Shown: positions 48,906 to 58,141, counted from the first letter of the stretch. The stretch is DNA of 64,000 nt from Paenibacillus sp. IHBB 10380 (GCF_000949425.1 NZ_CP010976.1:4526001-4590000), one strand, 5' to 3'. The notes: generated by a model from the letters alone, not told the origin. Translations and numbers: made by a program.

Positions 48906-48950
48906 AAAGAGGAAATGCCACTCTTTGCATCAGAGTGGCATTTCCTCTTT
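48906..48950. terminator. Bidirectional terminator after the SLH gene
   Basis: A 19-base perfect stem, with AAAGAGGAAATGCCACTCT on one side and its reverse complement ending in CCTCTTT on the other, around a seven-base loop. A-rich and T-rich flanks follow on both strands. Confidence 0.85.
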
Positions 48951-48973
48951 CATTGTTTACCCATTTGGTTTGG

Positions 48974-51900
48974 TTATTTATTAACAGGGATTTTATGGAA
49001 TACTTGCTCAAGTAGCACTGCTACTTCCGCTCTTGAAGCATGAGCAGTTGGATTCAGCTTACTCCCGTCTCCTTTTACAATTCCTTCTGTAATCAGAGCA
49101 AGCACCGCGTCTTTCGCATAACTCTTCACTTTATCGGAATCTGAAAAATGGTTTAATAAGGATGCTTCGCCAGCTTTCAGCTCAATACCAGACTTGGTCA
49201 ATGCCTTGTGCAAAATAACCATCAAATCTTGTCTAGTCATTGGCGCTTCAGGATCATACTTATCTCCCCCAAAGCCTTGCACGATTCCTTGTGCCTTCAA
49301 GCTTGTGATCGCTTCATAGTAATAGCTGCTTTGCGGAACGTCAGAGAAACGAACTGTTGCATCGGATTTCATACCAAACATTCTCATAAGCAGGAGCGCA
49401 AAATCACCACGCTTCATCGCCGCATTTGGAGCAAATACATGTTCTGAAGTACCTAAAACAATTCCTTTGGAATTCAAAAACTCGATCGATTTTTGGGCCC
49501 ACTTATGATTTTGCAAGTCAACAAACGTGTTCGCTGGCTTACCGTCGCCATCTTCAGCCTTATCAGAGTCGGGGGTTCCTCCCTTGCCTCCAGCATTGTC
49601 CTTATCCGTGGTTGTATTGCCACCCGCGCTTCCAGCACCGCTGCTGTTATTGTTATTGCTATTGTTATTGCTATTACTTCCGTTGCTGCTGTTATTTCCA
49701 TTATTGTTATTATTACTATCGGCTCCGCCGCTGTTATTTCCATTTCCACTGTCTGGCTTATTGCTTCCTTCGTCTGGCTTGCTACCTGTGTCGATAAGAG
49801 TCTTCACCGATACTTTCACATGTTTTGAACCCTCTTCTAGCGCCTCGAAAGCCAGCGTGCTTCCATCTGCCTTTACGCTATAAGCATTCGCTATCTCATA
49901 GTCTTGAACCAGTCTTTCTCTTACTTTCCGAGCAACTGCAGCCGCATCATCATTCACCACTACAGGTACGGAAATCTGCTTATCGATGGTTCCATCAGAC
50001 ACGTGTACGACCAGATCGCCATCCGCACTCGCACCGTTCTTTACCTGAACGCTGAATTTGGCCTTTTGACCGACCATGCCCCATCTTCCCTCGGTTTTAG
50101 TCTCCTGCTCACCCCATGTTAGACCTTCAACAGCCGAGCCTTTACCATTCTCTAGCACATAGCTAAACACATTATCCTCGCTGTTGCCTGTTCCTTGTTT
50201 CTGCTTAATAATAATACCGTCTGGAGACGTAGAGGTAATGACCTCGTAATTTCTTCCCTCGCTGTGATGCAGTAATCCAGCTTTCAACACATTGGACACT
50301 TCAGCCAATACATCGTTATTTTTCCAACCCACATATAGTTTGGTATTCAACGACAGACTACGCCCCAAATAGTCAATAGTTCTTACTTCCTCGCCATTGA
50401 TATGTATTTGCAGAACCATTAGAGCCGTCCCAGGACCATTAATCGGTTGACCATTCGACCCTGTAACATCTCCCGATAAAGGTAAGAAGTATTCACCCAG
50501 CACCTCGGTCGTATTGCGACCTTCCTTATCCATCGACACATCGCTCATCGTAACGCCCACATTTTTCTTCGGCTCGATCTTCGCATCAACCTGCACGTTT
50601 ACTTTTGCTTGGACGTTGTTGTCTATTACACCAAGAGGGAGATTGATTAATGTTCCCGTTACCTTCAAGGTCTGTGCTTTTGCATTCCCTTTCTCATAGC
50701 CGATGTTATGTAATTCCCACTGGGCATCAACGCTGATCGTGGTTCCATCAGATAAAGTCACAGTTACTTGCTTTGGCAAGTGCAGCGCTTCCGGGGTTGC
50801 ATTCGTGCCGTTGGCCATTCCGGTAATATCCGCTACATGGTTGATTGACTCGACATAACGCATCGCGCTAATCGTGACATTCGCCGTTACCTTCTCGCTC
50901 GGCGCCGCAACGCCGGCAGGCAAATGCACTAGCGTACCCATCACTTTGACTGTTTGCTGTTGTTCATTGCTTGGGTCGTAAGCCGATTCTGCAAGTTCCC
51001 ACGTCACATCCACTTTATCCTTGCGGCCGTTACTTAGCGTCACGTCTGCCTGCTTAGGCAGATAGAAAGCAAGAGCTGTCTTGCTAATACCATTTGGCAC
51101 TAGAGGCACCTGTACATCTTCAATATGTGTAACATGATTCGCAGCAGCGACCTTAACCGTCGCTCTCGCTGTCGCTCCATTCGGATTCTTTAATCCAGCT
51201 GGAATACCCTTTACCGCACCGGTCACTTCAAAGGTTTGTGCTTCCAATTTACTTGAATCATAGGCACTGTGCTCCACATCCCACTCAATAGGCACCTGAA
51301 CCTTCTGATTGTCGCTTAATGTAGCTTCAACTTGTTCGGGCAAGCCTAACGCTTTTTCTGTTTTATTCGTGCCGCTGAGCACGTCTTTGATTACCACAGA
51401 TTGAAGACTCATAATTGTACGCGCCTCACTGAAGGAGACTTTCACCTTCGCCTTCAAGTCATTGCTGTTATCAATCCCAACCGGCAAACCGTAACGGTCT
51501 CCCAATCGTCCCGTGAGCTCGACCGTATGAATGCTTTGATCGTGCATGTCATAATCGTCCTGGCTCCAAGTAACCCCAACCGTAGCCGGCGTATCGTCAT
51601 CCAAGACCACACCCACACTATCCGGTAACCCAAGGCTATAGTAGCTTGTGCCATTCTCTACATCAGGAATATCAGCTAGCGGGTCAACACTCTTGATCTG
51701 CTTCGCGGCGGAAATTGTAATTTCAGCCGTTGCCTTTACATTTTGCGGGTTATTTATTCCGTCTGGGAGTCCGGCGCTCCATGAATTTCCCCTTAGCGTC
51801 CCCTCTACCGTGAACGTTTGTTCCATAATATTTTCCGGATTATACTTATTAAAATCCCAACGGACATATAGCTCTGTTTCACTGCCATCGCTTAATGTGA

Positions 51901-52201
51901 CCTTGACATGACTTGGCAGCTCAAAATCAAACGCCTTCGTTCGGTATGGATACGTTGAATCCGCAATGGGTTGTACCGATACGATGTCATTTGCGGTAGA
52001 ATAGGATGCCTGACTTATGCTTGCCGCATTTGTCCTAGACTCCGAATTCTCCACTGCCCCCTCTATAATTGAATTTCCTTGCGGCTGTTCCCTCTGTACC
52101 TCATTGGCTGATCCGTCCGCAGACACCCAAGACGGCAACACCAAAGATGTTAATAAACTCGTAGAAACCAAAACATTAAAGATGGCCTTTTTCTGTATCA
52201 T
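48974..52201 (-). CDS. Large SLH-anchored surface protein with five Ig-like repeats, Fur-box controlled
   Basis: 1075 residues from ATG 52201, with AGGGGAG eight bases upstream. A signal peptide ends near residue 28 (PSWVSADG). Residues about 65-530 hold five tandem repeats of about 90 residues, each with LPxxVxVxLSDG, VxW, and TxxVTGxLxxLPxGV, resembling Big_4-type Ig-like domains. A distinct region of about 230 residues follows (YLGRSLSLNTKLYVGW, DGIIIKQKQGTGNSEDN), recalling the DUF4430 transcobalamin-like fold. An Asn/Ser/Gly linker (about 840-900) leads to three SLH domains (KWAQKSIEFLNSKGIVLG; YYEAITSLKAQGIVQGFG; YAKDAVLALITEGIVKGDG) that bind secondary wall polymer. A perfect Fur box at 52237-52255 implies induction in low iron. 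A surface role in iron or heme acquisition is inferred. Confidence 0.88.
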   Translation of the reverse strand: MIQKKAIFNVLVSTSLLTSLVLPSWVSADGSANEVQREQPQGNSIIEGAVENSESRTNAASISQASYSTANDIVSVQPIADSTYPYRTKAFDFELPSHVKVTLSDGSETELYVRWDFNKYNPENIMEQTFTVEGTLRGNSWSAGLPDGINNPQNVKATAEITISAAKQIKSVDPLADIPDVENGTSYYSLGLPDSVGVVLDDDTPATVGVTWSQDDYDMHDQSIHTVELTGRLGDRYGLPVGIDNSNDLKAKVKVSFSEARTIMSLQSVVIKDVLSGTNKTEKALGLPEQVEATLSDNQKVQVPIEWDVEHSAYDSSKLEAQTFEVTGAVKGIPAGLKNPNGATARATVKVAAANHVTHIEDVQVPLVPNGISKTALAFYLPKQADVTLSNGRKDKVDVTWELAESAYDPSNEQQQTVKVMGTLVHLPAGVAAPSEKVTANVTISAMRYVESINHVADITGMANGTNATPEALHLPKQVTVTLSDGTTISVDAQWELHNIGYEKGNAKAQTLKVTGTLINLPLGVIDNNVQAKVNVQVDAKIEPKKNVGVTMSDVSMDKEGRNTTEVLGEYFLPLSGDVTGSNGQPINGPGTALMVLQIHINGEEVRTIDYLGRSLSLNTKLYVGWKNNDVLAEVSNVLKAGLLHHSEGRNYEVITSTSPDGIIIKQKQGTGNSEDNVFSYVLENGKGSAVEGLTWGEQETKTEGRWGMVGQKAKFSVQVKNGASADGDLVVHVSDGTIDKQISVPVVVNDDAAAVARKVRERLVQDYEIANAYSVKADGSTLAFEALEEGSKHVKVSVKTLIDTGSKPDEGSNKPDSGNGNNSGGADSNNNNNGNNSSNGSNSNNNSNNNNSSGAGSAGGNTTTDKDNAGGKGGTPDSDKAEDGDGKPANTFVDLQNHKWAQKSIEFLNSKGIVLGTSEHVFAPNAAMKRGDFALLLMRMFGMKSDATVRFSDVPQSSYYYEAITSLKAQGIVQGFGGDKYDPEAPMTRQDLMVILHKALTKSGIELKAGEASLLNHFSDSDKVKSYAKDAVLALITEGIVKGDGSKLNPTAHASRAEVAVLLEQVFHKIPVNK

Positions 52202-52236
52202 ATTGTTTGCTCCCCTGCTTATTATCAACTATTCAT

Positions 52237-52255
52237 GATAATGATTATCATTATC
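52237..52255. promoter_or_regulatory. Fur box upstream of the SLH gene
   Basis: GATAATGATTATCATTATC contains the perfect Bacillus 7-1-7 core TGATAATGATTATCA (with the preceding T). It lies about 35 bases before the start codon. Confidence 0.88.
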
Positions 52256-52361
52256 AACTATGTGCAAATCAAATTATTATTTAAATTTTAATGATTGTCA
52301 ATATTTTTTTGGAAAATTCAGCCTGTACATCAGGAGCAATGGAGCAATCACACGATAAAAA

Positions 52362-52892
52362 TCAGTTCACGAGGGATCTGTTATTCAGAGTAAGGTCGGA
52401 AGGAGATTTCGATTTCTGCGCAAATGCGGGCACTCGTTTAAACCATCGGTCCAGACTAAGCGTGAATGTGCCCGAGCCGCAAAGTAATAACCCAAAAGAG
52501 CATGTATAAAGAACAAGACTGATCAGATTCATATTGCCTGACAGAATGAAGTTGACATGCATAAATAAGCAAATGAGGATGCTCGGTAACGTGAACAAAC
52601 CAACAATCAACAGCACGCCAACCACGATCTGAACGCAGGGAATGACATAGTTAAAACAATCGACATAAGGGAGGCATATATGCTTGATAAAGTCCTTGTA
52701 GAATAAAGGGACATTCGGTTTCGTTAAGGCCACTTCCAAATAGTTTTTCAGAAAAACACTAGGCTGCTCGAACCATCCTTTTTCAGTAATTTTGGTAATC
52801 CCGGCCAACAACCAGCCTACCCCAAAGGAAACTCGCATAAGTACAACAAAAAACAAGAAAACATGATGCTTTAAAACATGAGAAAAATTCAT
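52362..52892 (-). CDS. DoxX-like integral membrane protein, Fur-box controlled
   Basis: 176 residues from ATG 52892 (MNFSHVLKHHVFLFFVVLM), with AAGGAG nine bases upstream; the longer frame runs through the Fur box. Four hydrophobic helices; the first contains RVSFGVGWLLAGITKIT and the third IPCVQIVVGVLLIVGLF, with NFILSGNMN between the last two. This fits the DoxX/DoxD quinone-linked family. A Fur-type box 28 bases upstream and divergence from no other gene make it an iron-starvation gene beside the Fur-regulated SLH gene. Its role may be electron transfer to a surface iron or heme system; this is inference. Confidence 0.72.
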   Translation of the reverse strand: MNFSHVLKHHVFLFFVVLMRVSFGVGWLLAGITKITEKGWFEQPSVFLKNYLEVALTKPNVPLFYKDFIKHICLPYVDCFNYVIPCVQIVVGVLLIVGLFTLPSILICLFMHVNFILSGNMNLISLVLYTCSFGLLLCGSGTFTLSLDRWFKRVPAFAQKSKSPSDLTLNNRSLVN

Positions 52893-52919
52893 CCAGCTAA
52901 ACTCCTTGTCAATATTATT

Positions 52920-52938
52920 GATAACGATTATCATTATC
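52920..52938. promoter_or_regulatory. Fur box upstream of the DoxX-like gene
   Basis: GATAACGATTATCATTATC differs from the box at 52237 by one base and fits TGATAAT-n-ATTATCA with one mismatch. Confidence 0.82.
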
Positions 52939-53082
52939 ATTTTTTTAGAGGTTGTTGTCAATACAAAATAAAATTCTCCGCTTCATCCGCTTCTTCACGA
53001 ATGGTCTTGCATAGATCTTGATTCTATAACCGTATAAATCCTTCGGCTATTAGGATTATTTATGACCATGAACCACCAAAAA

Positions 53083-53106
53083 AGCCGAGTCACTGGGATC
53101 TCGGCT
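53083..53106 (-). terminator. Terminator of the third ATP-grasp gene
   Basis: AGCCGAG (53083-53089) pairs with CTCGGCT (53100-53106). The reverse strand then runs into TTTTTTGG. Confidence 0.8.
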
Positions 53107-53114
53107 CCTCTATT

Positions 53115-53909
53115 CTAAACATTAAGCTTTCGAAATCTCATGACTTTACGATACATCGTCTTATCTGCAAGCTTGTTAAAGATATACGGATCTGGACTCG
53201 TATTCACTTCAATAATCCATGGATTCATCTTAAGATCAAGCCCAATATCAACACCGATCTGCCTGAAATTAGGATATTTCTGCTGAAGGGCCTTGGCAAT
53301 ATTGACACCTAACTGAGACATCTGGTTCAGGACTCTCTTTTGCTCAATGGCTGATAAATGAGGAGCTAGCAGTTTCCCCATAGCCATAGGTGTTCCTCCA
53401 CTATGATAATTAGTTACTATTTTACCTGGATGTGCTACTCTGCCAATGATACCCGTTGATACCCATATCCCCTTAGCACCCCGCTGGACCATAACCCGAA
53501 TATCAAATCTTCGCTTCTGATATTTCAATAGATGGATACCCATCTGAACAAGATAACTCTTACTCTTCGTATACTTACATATGGATGTATAGAATGCTTC
53601 GTAAGTACTGAACGTTCGTGTAACCACATCCACTTGGTATTTATAAGTGTAGGCTCCCTGCTTCTCATTCTTCACCCACTCAGCCCGAATAACTCCATTA
53701 CCATACGTTCCGCGCTCTGGTTTAATATATACCATATTATATTTAGTTAACATTTCCCTTAGGCTACTTTTCGTCAGTTTCACAGTCTCTGGAATATAAC
53801 GACTAATTGGAGCATGACGTAGCAGCACCTTCGTTTTAATCCATTTACTTGTCAGGGTACGAAGTTTCTTAACCTTCACCTTAACCTTAACTTTTCCTTT
53901 CACTTTCAT
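53115..53909 (-). CDS. YheC/YheD-family ATP-grasp protein, third copy
   Basis: 264 residues from ATG 53909 (MKVKGKVKVKVKVKKLRTLT), with GGGAGAG seven bases upstream. It has a Lys/Val-repeat N-terminus, then the ATP-grasp core: Lys in YIKPERGTYGNGVIRAEW, RRFDIRVMVQRG, IVTNYHSGGTPMAMGKLL, QIGVDIGLDLKMNPWIIEVNTSPDP with the metal-binding Glu and Asn. The TNYHxGG element is shared with the first AEP-operon copy but not the second. It is divergent from a CotSA-like glycosyltransferase, which supports a spore-envelope role as for YheC/YheD in Bacillus. Substrate unknown. Confidence 0.86.
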   Translation of the reverse strand: MKVKGKVKVKVKVKKLRTLTSKWIKTKVLLRHAPISRYIPETVKLTKSSLREMLTKYNMVYIKPERGTYGNGVIRAEWVKNEKQGAYTYKYQVDVVTRTFSTYEAFYTSICKYTKSKSYLVQMGIHLLKYQKRRFDIRVMVQRGAKGIWVSTGIIGRVAHPGKIVTNYHSGGTPMAMGKLLAPHLSAIEQKRVLNQMSQLGVNIAKALQQKYPNFRQIGVDIGLDLKMNPWIIEVNTSPDPYIFNKLADKTMYRKVMRFRKLNV

Positions 53910-54125
53910 CCTCAATCTCTCCCTTGTGACGAATGTTATGGATCTCCTGTATAACCCACAATCCATATATTCTATTCAGTTCCAGATATTTGGGGCGAGA
54001 CATTCAACGGCTACAATAAACCCATTTAGGAGACCTAGGATTATAAGCCGTACTTTTTAGAAGGAGACAACATACGTTAAAGAAAGAGTCGATGGTCATT
54101 GGAGACCGGATAGGAGGAAAAGGCT

Positions 54126-55226
54126 TTGCACATACTAATTGTTGCACCAGAACAGATCCCCGTTCCAGGAAGCGGCTCTGTGGAAATATGTATCCTCTCG
54201 ATAGCCAAGCAGCTTGCGAAGCATCACAAAGTAACCATTATTAGTAAACGATCTTCTCATCTCCCAGTTCAGAGCCATATGGGCAATATAACGGTTGTTC
54301 GTGTGACCTCAGGAAGTGCTAGAACTTACATTACCTCTGTCCTTCGGTATATGAAACGCAAATCATACGACTTCATTCAAGTGGATAACCGTCCTTTCTA
54401 TATGGCCAAAATTAAAAAAGCATTCCCTCGTACACCCGTCTCCATCTTCCTGCATTCCTTAACCTTTGTACCCAACACTTCTGAAATAAAGAACTCCTTA
54501 AGAAAAGCAGATTTTATTATTGCTAATAGTAGCTCATTACGACAAAAATTAATTTCTAGATTTCCTGATACCGCTAAAAATATCCATACCGTTGAGCTTG
54601 GTGTAGACACCTCTCGCTTTCGCCCAGCTAAGAAGTCTGAGCAAAAAGCGTCTAAAACTAAGTATCGAATTCGCGGAGCCTTCACGGTTCTATTCGTAGG
54701 CAGAGTCATTCCACGAAAAGGCGTACCCATCCTCGTTAAAGCTGCTCATCTCGTACGTAAGCACACGCCCATTCATCTCATCATTGTAGGTAGAGGAAGT
54801 CCTTCCTACATTCGACGTCTAAAACTCCAAGCTTATAAACTAGGGGTCCCTATCACATTTACGGGAAAAAAATCTCATCAAGAAATCCACAAAATATACC
54901 GCATAGCTGACTGTTTTGTCTGCCCATCACAAAAGCACGAGGCCTTCGGTCTCGTCAATGTGGAAGCGATGGCTTCGGGCATTCCGGTCATCGCCTCACG
55001 AAATGGTGGAATCCAAGAGGTAGTAAAACACGAACACAATGGCTACCTTGTTGACCGTTACCAGAGACCAAGCGAGTTCGCTGATTATTTACTACGTTTA
55101 GCCAAAAGCCCCTCTCTAAGAGATAAATTAAGTGCTAATGGACGAAGCGATGTGCTTCAGCATTTCACTTGGAGCCAGACGTCTACTAAGTTAGCTGCCA
55201 TCTATAGCAAAGCTATATCATCTTGA
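54126..55226 (+). CDS. Glycosyltransferase family 4 (CotSA-like)
   Basis: 366 residues starting at TTG 54126 with AGGAGG upstream. It has a GT-B fold with N-terminal HILIVAPEQIPVPGSGSVEI, a linker, and a C-terminal Rossmann domain opening FTVLFVGRVIPRKGVPILVKA. The nucleotide-sugar EX7E motif is EAFGLVNVE, followed by GIPVIASRNGG. The sequence and length resemble the spore-coat glycosyltransferases CotSA/YtcC of Bacillus. Divergent orientation with a YheC/YheD ATP-grasp gene supports a spore-surface polysaccharide role. Donor and acceptor unknown. Confidence 0.88.
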   Translation: MHILIVAPEQIPVPGSGSVEICILSIAKQLAKHHKVTIISKRSSHLPVQSHMGNITVVRVTSGSARTYITSVLRYMKRKSYDFIQVDNRPFYMAKIKKAFPRTPVSIFLHSLTFVPNTSEIKNSLRKADFIIANSSSLRQKLISRFPDTAKNIHTVELGVDTSRFRPAKKSEQKASKTKYRIRGAFTVLFVGRVIPRKGVPILVKAAHLVRKHTPIHLIIVGRGSPSYIRRLKLQAYKLGVPITFTGKKSHQEIHKIYRIADCFVCPSQKHEAFGLVNVEAMASGIPVIASRNGGIQEVVKHEHNGYLVDRYQRPSEFADYLLRLAKSPSLRDKLSANGRSDVLQHFTWSQTSTKLAAIYSKAISS

Positions 55227-55449
55227 CTTGATTTAAAGCACTATTGTCGATTATGATGAACGTAATCTTTCAAATGAGGTGACTGGAAATGTCTTTCCAT
55301 ATTATTCGAAGTAACTAAGATTCGGGCTGGATCACAACGCGTACCAGCTATCAAGGGGGTATTCTGACCTTTTGAACCCATGTTAACTTTGACCGATGTT
55401 GGACTGACATTCATATCATGATCTCATTGAAGGGTGGAAACAAATAATT

Positions 55450-56199
55450 ATGAACGCATTAGAATATAAAGCTTTTTATGATCGCATTGGCGCAATCAAC
55501 GGTTGGGATTTTAGTCAACTACAATGTATATCTGAAGGATTGAAGTGGCACTTCTTCAATGAAGTATCCCAAAGGTGCAATAAATATGATCTACTTCTTG
55601 ATATCGGTACAGGTGGCGGAGAAGCCCTATTATCCATCACTGACTCCGCATTACTTCTAGTTGGGATTGACCATTCCACAGGTATGATTACAACAGCAAA
55701 TAACAATTTAATGAAATCCCATATAACTAACGTACGATTCATACACATGGATGCTGAGAAACTGGATTTCCCTGACCACTTCTTCAATATAGTCTCTTGT
55801 CAGCACTCCCACTTTGACGCAACAGAAATAGCGAGGGTACTCACCCCCGATGGCATCTTCCTCACCCAGCAAGTCAGTGAGCAAGATAAGTTCAATCTTA
55901 AACAAGCATTCGGAAGAGGTCAGGCATGGGGAACCGAAGCAGGGACACTCCAGCGTAAGTATATAACTGATTTACAAAAGGCTGGCTTCACTGACATCCA
56001 GTTCCTCGAGTGTAATGTAGTGGAATATTATCCCTCAGTAGAGGACTTAGTATTTCTACTTAGTCATACACCTATTATTCCTAACTTCGGAGAGTACGAT
56101 AACGACTTTGATGTACTGGAGCAATTCATTACTGACCAACGTACTCCAGCAGGAATTAAGACAAACTCAGAACGCTTTATGATCATTGCTAAGAAATAA
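55450..56199 (+). CDS. SAM-dependent methyltransferase, class I
   Basis: 249 residues; AGGGTGG lies 12 bases before ATG. Motif I is LLLDIGTGGGEALL near 49-62, the acidic loop is VGIDHSTGM near 73-81, motif post-I is FIHMDAEKLDFPDHFF near 98-113, followed by ARVLTPDGIFLTQQV. It belongs to the UbiE/Methyltransf_11 group of small-molecule methyltransferases; the substrate is not predictable. It stands alone and is followed by a row of three hairpins. Confidence 0.85.
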   Translation: MNALEYKAFYDRIGAINGWDFSQLQCISEGLKWHFFNEVSQRCNKYDLLLDIGTGGGEALLSITDSALLLVGIDHSTGMITTANNNLMKSHITNVRFIHMDAEKLDFPDHFFNIVSCQHSHFDATEIARVLTPDGIFLTQQVSEQDKFNLKQAFGRGQAWGTEAGTLQRKYITDLQKAGFTDIQFLECNVVEYYPSVEDLVFLLSHTPIIPNFGEYDNDFDVLEQFITDQRTPAGIKTNSERFMIIAKK

Positions 56200-56239
56200 G
56201 GGTAAACATCATGGGTGCCTCTTATTGATTTAACACCCT

Positions 56240-56282
56240 AAGAACGACCTGCCTTCCGATCTCTGGTGAGCAGGTCGTTCTT
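56240..56282. terminator. Hairpin 1 after the methyltransferase gene
   Basis: AAGAACGACCTGC and GCAGGTCGTTCTT form a perfect 13-bp stem, with a short T-rich 3' flank. Confidence 0.8.
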
Positions 56283-56306
56283 ATTTGAAGTGACACGAAC
56301 AAGAAG

Positions 56307-56342
56307 AAACGGTAACCGTCCTTGAAGGGACGGTTACCGTTT
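56307..56342. terminator. Hairpin 2 after the methyltransferase gene
   Basis: AAACGGTAACCGTCC and GGGACGGTTACCGTTT form a perfect stem with a five-base loop, 24 bases past hairpin 1. Confidence 0.75.
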
Positions 56343-56348
56343 CTCGTA

Positions 56349-56395
56349 GAAATATAGGCAAAGTAACGTGAACACTTATACTTTGCCTATATTTC
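56349..56395 (-). terminator. Hairpin 3, overlapping the stop of the small beta-barrel-like gene
   Basis: GAAATATAGGCAAAGTA and TACTTTGCCTATATTTC form a perfect 17-bp stem directly against the stop of the reverse-strand gene. Confidence 0.7.
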
Positions 56396-56648
56396 AAAAA
56401 ATTCTTCGTCTCCTAGGCGTAGTTATTAGCACAATCGCGAGTAGATCAAATAGTATTAATGGAAGAAGAAAAGGGGCAAACGAGGTATGAACCTTTTTGT
56501 CACTCTTAACGGAAGAAACTTTCAAGTAGATCTTTGTTGCACTTACTCTAACAATCTTTCCGTAAAAAACAGTTCCATATCTCGTTTGAACCTTCACGTG
56601 TTTATTTAGATTCCTTTTTGCTGTACGGTAATGGGATTTAACTGACAT
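56394..56648 (-). CDS. Small protein with an SH3/Sm-like N-terminal segment and C-terminal membrane helix
   Basis: 84 residues from ATG 56648 (MSVKSHYRTAKRNLNKHVKVQ), with GGGAGGG six bases upstream. The segment HVKVQTRYGTVFYGKIVRVSATKIYLKV shows the strand pattern of small Sm/SH3-like barrels, and the C-terminus has one hydrophobic helix (APFLLPLILFDLLAIVLI) ending in TTPRRRRIF. Proteins of this layout occur in spore-forming Bacillales, but no function is established. It lies between two convergent neighbours in the spore-themed segment. Confidence 0.6.
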   Translation of the reverse strand: MSVKSHYRTAKRNLNKHVKVQTRYGTVFYGKIVRVSATKIYLKVSSVKSDKKVHTSFAPFLLPLILFDLLAIVLITTPRRRRIF

Positions 56649-56820
56649 GTATGTCCCTCCCTTCATCCTAATATATGCTAGGATTGAGCAGGGGTGTGGG
56701 CTTTATTAGACAATGATCGCTTTTGTATTGTCGTCTCCCTATTGACCCTTTCGTAGATGGAGGGTTACAATTTGCAAACAATCTTAGATTTAATAGATAA
56801 AGGAAGGAAGAATTATATTT

Positions 56821-58041
56821 ATGAATGGCACTTCTATCTCATCATCCACTTTCAGTAAATCTAAACGCTTATGGCTTGCCTTAGTACTGGGGACGTTGTC
56901 TGCATTTGGACCGTTTTCGCTAGATATGTATTTACCTTCTCTTCCACTACTAGCCGATGATTTACATACTTCCACCTCTTATGCCCAGCTCAGTCTCACC
57001 GCTTGTATGGCTGGTCTGGCCATCGGACAGTTACTGGCGGGACCGCTCAGTGATGTAAGGGGCCGTCGTAAACCATTGATTATTGGTCTTATACTATACA
57101 CGTTATCTTCTTTATTATGTATTATTGTACCCTCCATATGGTCCTTTGTAGCCTTACGATTCATTCAAGGAGCGGCTGGTGCTGCGGGAATAGTCATCTC
57201 TAGAGCTATAGTCAGAGACTTATACTCGGGGACCGAGCTAACGAAGTTCTTTGCCTTACTAATGCTTGTCAATGGGGCTGCCCCCATCATTGCTCCTGTA
57301 GCGGGCGGGCAATTGCTTGAGTTTACGACTTGGCGTGGTGTATTTGTCGTATTGAGTCTCATCGGTGTTGTTGCGCTTCTAGCCGTTATATTGGGTCTAT
57401 CCGAAACACTACCATCAAATCGGCGTGCACGAGGTGGATTAAAGCAAATGTTCACTACCTTCCGTCATATTATGGGCGACCGGTTATTTATGGGCTATGC
57501 ACTCTCACAAGGTTTAGTAGGTACAGCCATGTTTGCTTATATATCGGGGTCTCCATTTGTCCTCCAGAATATCTATAACGTTTCTCCTCAAATGTTCAGT
57601 TTATGCTTCGCTATTAACGGTCTAGGTATCATTATTGCTAGCCAACTAGCAGGCCGATTGGCTGAACGAATAGGAGAGACTAGACTCCTTGTTACTGGAC
57701 TGATTTTAGCCGCAGTTGGGGGTTCTTGGTTACTTGTTGCCATTACAATGAAGGCTGGATTAATAGGTATCCTTATCCCTCTATTCATCGTTGTATCCTG
57801 TGTCGGACTTGTGAATACTTCTGCTTTCTCCTTAGCTATGAAGAACCAAGCTGATTCTGCGGGAAGTGCCTCTGCCTTGCTCGGTGTCATGATGTTCCTC
57901 TTCGGTGGAATAGTTGCACCCCTAGTTGGAATCGGCGGAGAGAACACTGCCCTACCTATGGGGATTATTATCGCAATCGCTGATATCGGTGCCTTATTGA
58001 TCTACCTACTCATGATTGGAACCAAGAAATCTGTTGATTGA
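56821..58041 (+). CDS. Bcr/CflA-family MFS drug efflux transporter
   Basis: 406 residues, 12 helices. The Bcr/CflA subgroup signature is the first helix SAFGPFSLDMYLPSLPLLADDL followed by QLSLTACMAGLAIGQLLAGPLSD and motif A GPLSDVRGRRKPLI. Motif C-type glycines are in ALLMLVNGAAPIIAPVAGG. It likely exports bicyclomycin-type or other drugs, or cysteine-like metabolites, by proton antiport. It has its own ribosome site (GGAAGGAAG) and a 19-bp terminator stem after it. Confidence 0.93.
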   Translation: MNGTSISSSTFSKSKRLWLALVLGTLSAFGPFSLDMYLPSLPLLADDLHTSTSYAQLSLTACMAGLAIGQLLAGPLSDVRGRRKPLIIGLILYTLSSLLCIIVPSIWSFVALRFIQGAAGAAGIVISRAIVRDLYSGTELTKFFALLMLVNGAAPIIAPVAGGQLLEFTTWRGVFVVLSLIGVVALLAVILGLSETLPSNRRARGGLKQMFTTFRHIMGDRLFMGYALSQGLVGTAMFAYISGSPFVLQNIYNVSPQMFSLCFAINGLGIIIASQLAGRLAERIGETRLLVTGLILAAVGGSWLLVAITMKAGLIGILIPLFIVVSCVGLVNTSAFSLAMKNQADSAGSASALLGVMMFLFGGIVAPLVGIGGENTALPMGIIIAIADIGALLIYLLMIGTKKSVD

Positions 58042-58092
58042 CCATCCCCCCAGACACTAACCATAATAATCAAATAACTCTCAATAAAAATA

Positions 58093-58141
58093 GTACCTAT
58101 AGATCCCCGTTTATGCATGGCGGGGATCTATAGGTACTAAA
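58093..58141 (+). terminator. Terminator of the Bcr/CflA gene
   Basis: A perfect 19-bp stem, TAGTACCTATAGATCCCCG and its exact reverse complement, around an 11-base loop, followed by AAAAGTT on one side and TTTTT on the reverse strand. Confidence 0.8.

Noticed and set aside
49426..49883. Long forward frames rich in Tyr/Cys or Leu opposite the Asn/Ser/Gly linker of the SLH protein.
   Set aside because: They mirror the low-complexity AAC/AGC codons of the linker, have no ribosome sites, and the reverse-strand SLH protein is unambiguous.
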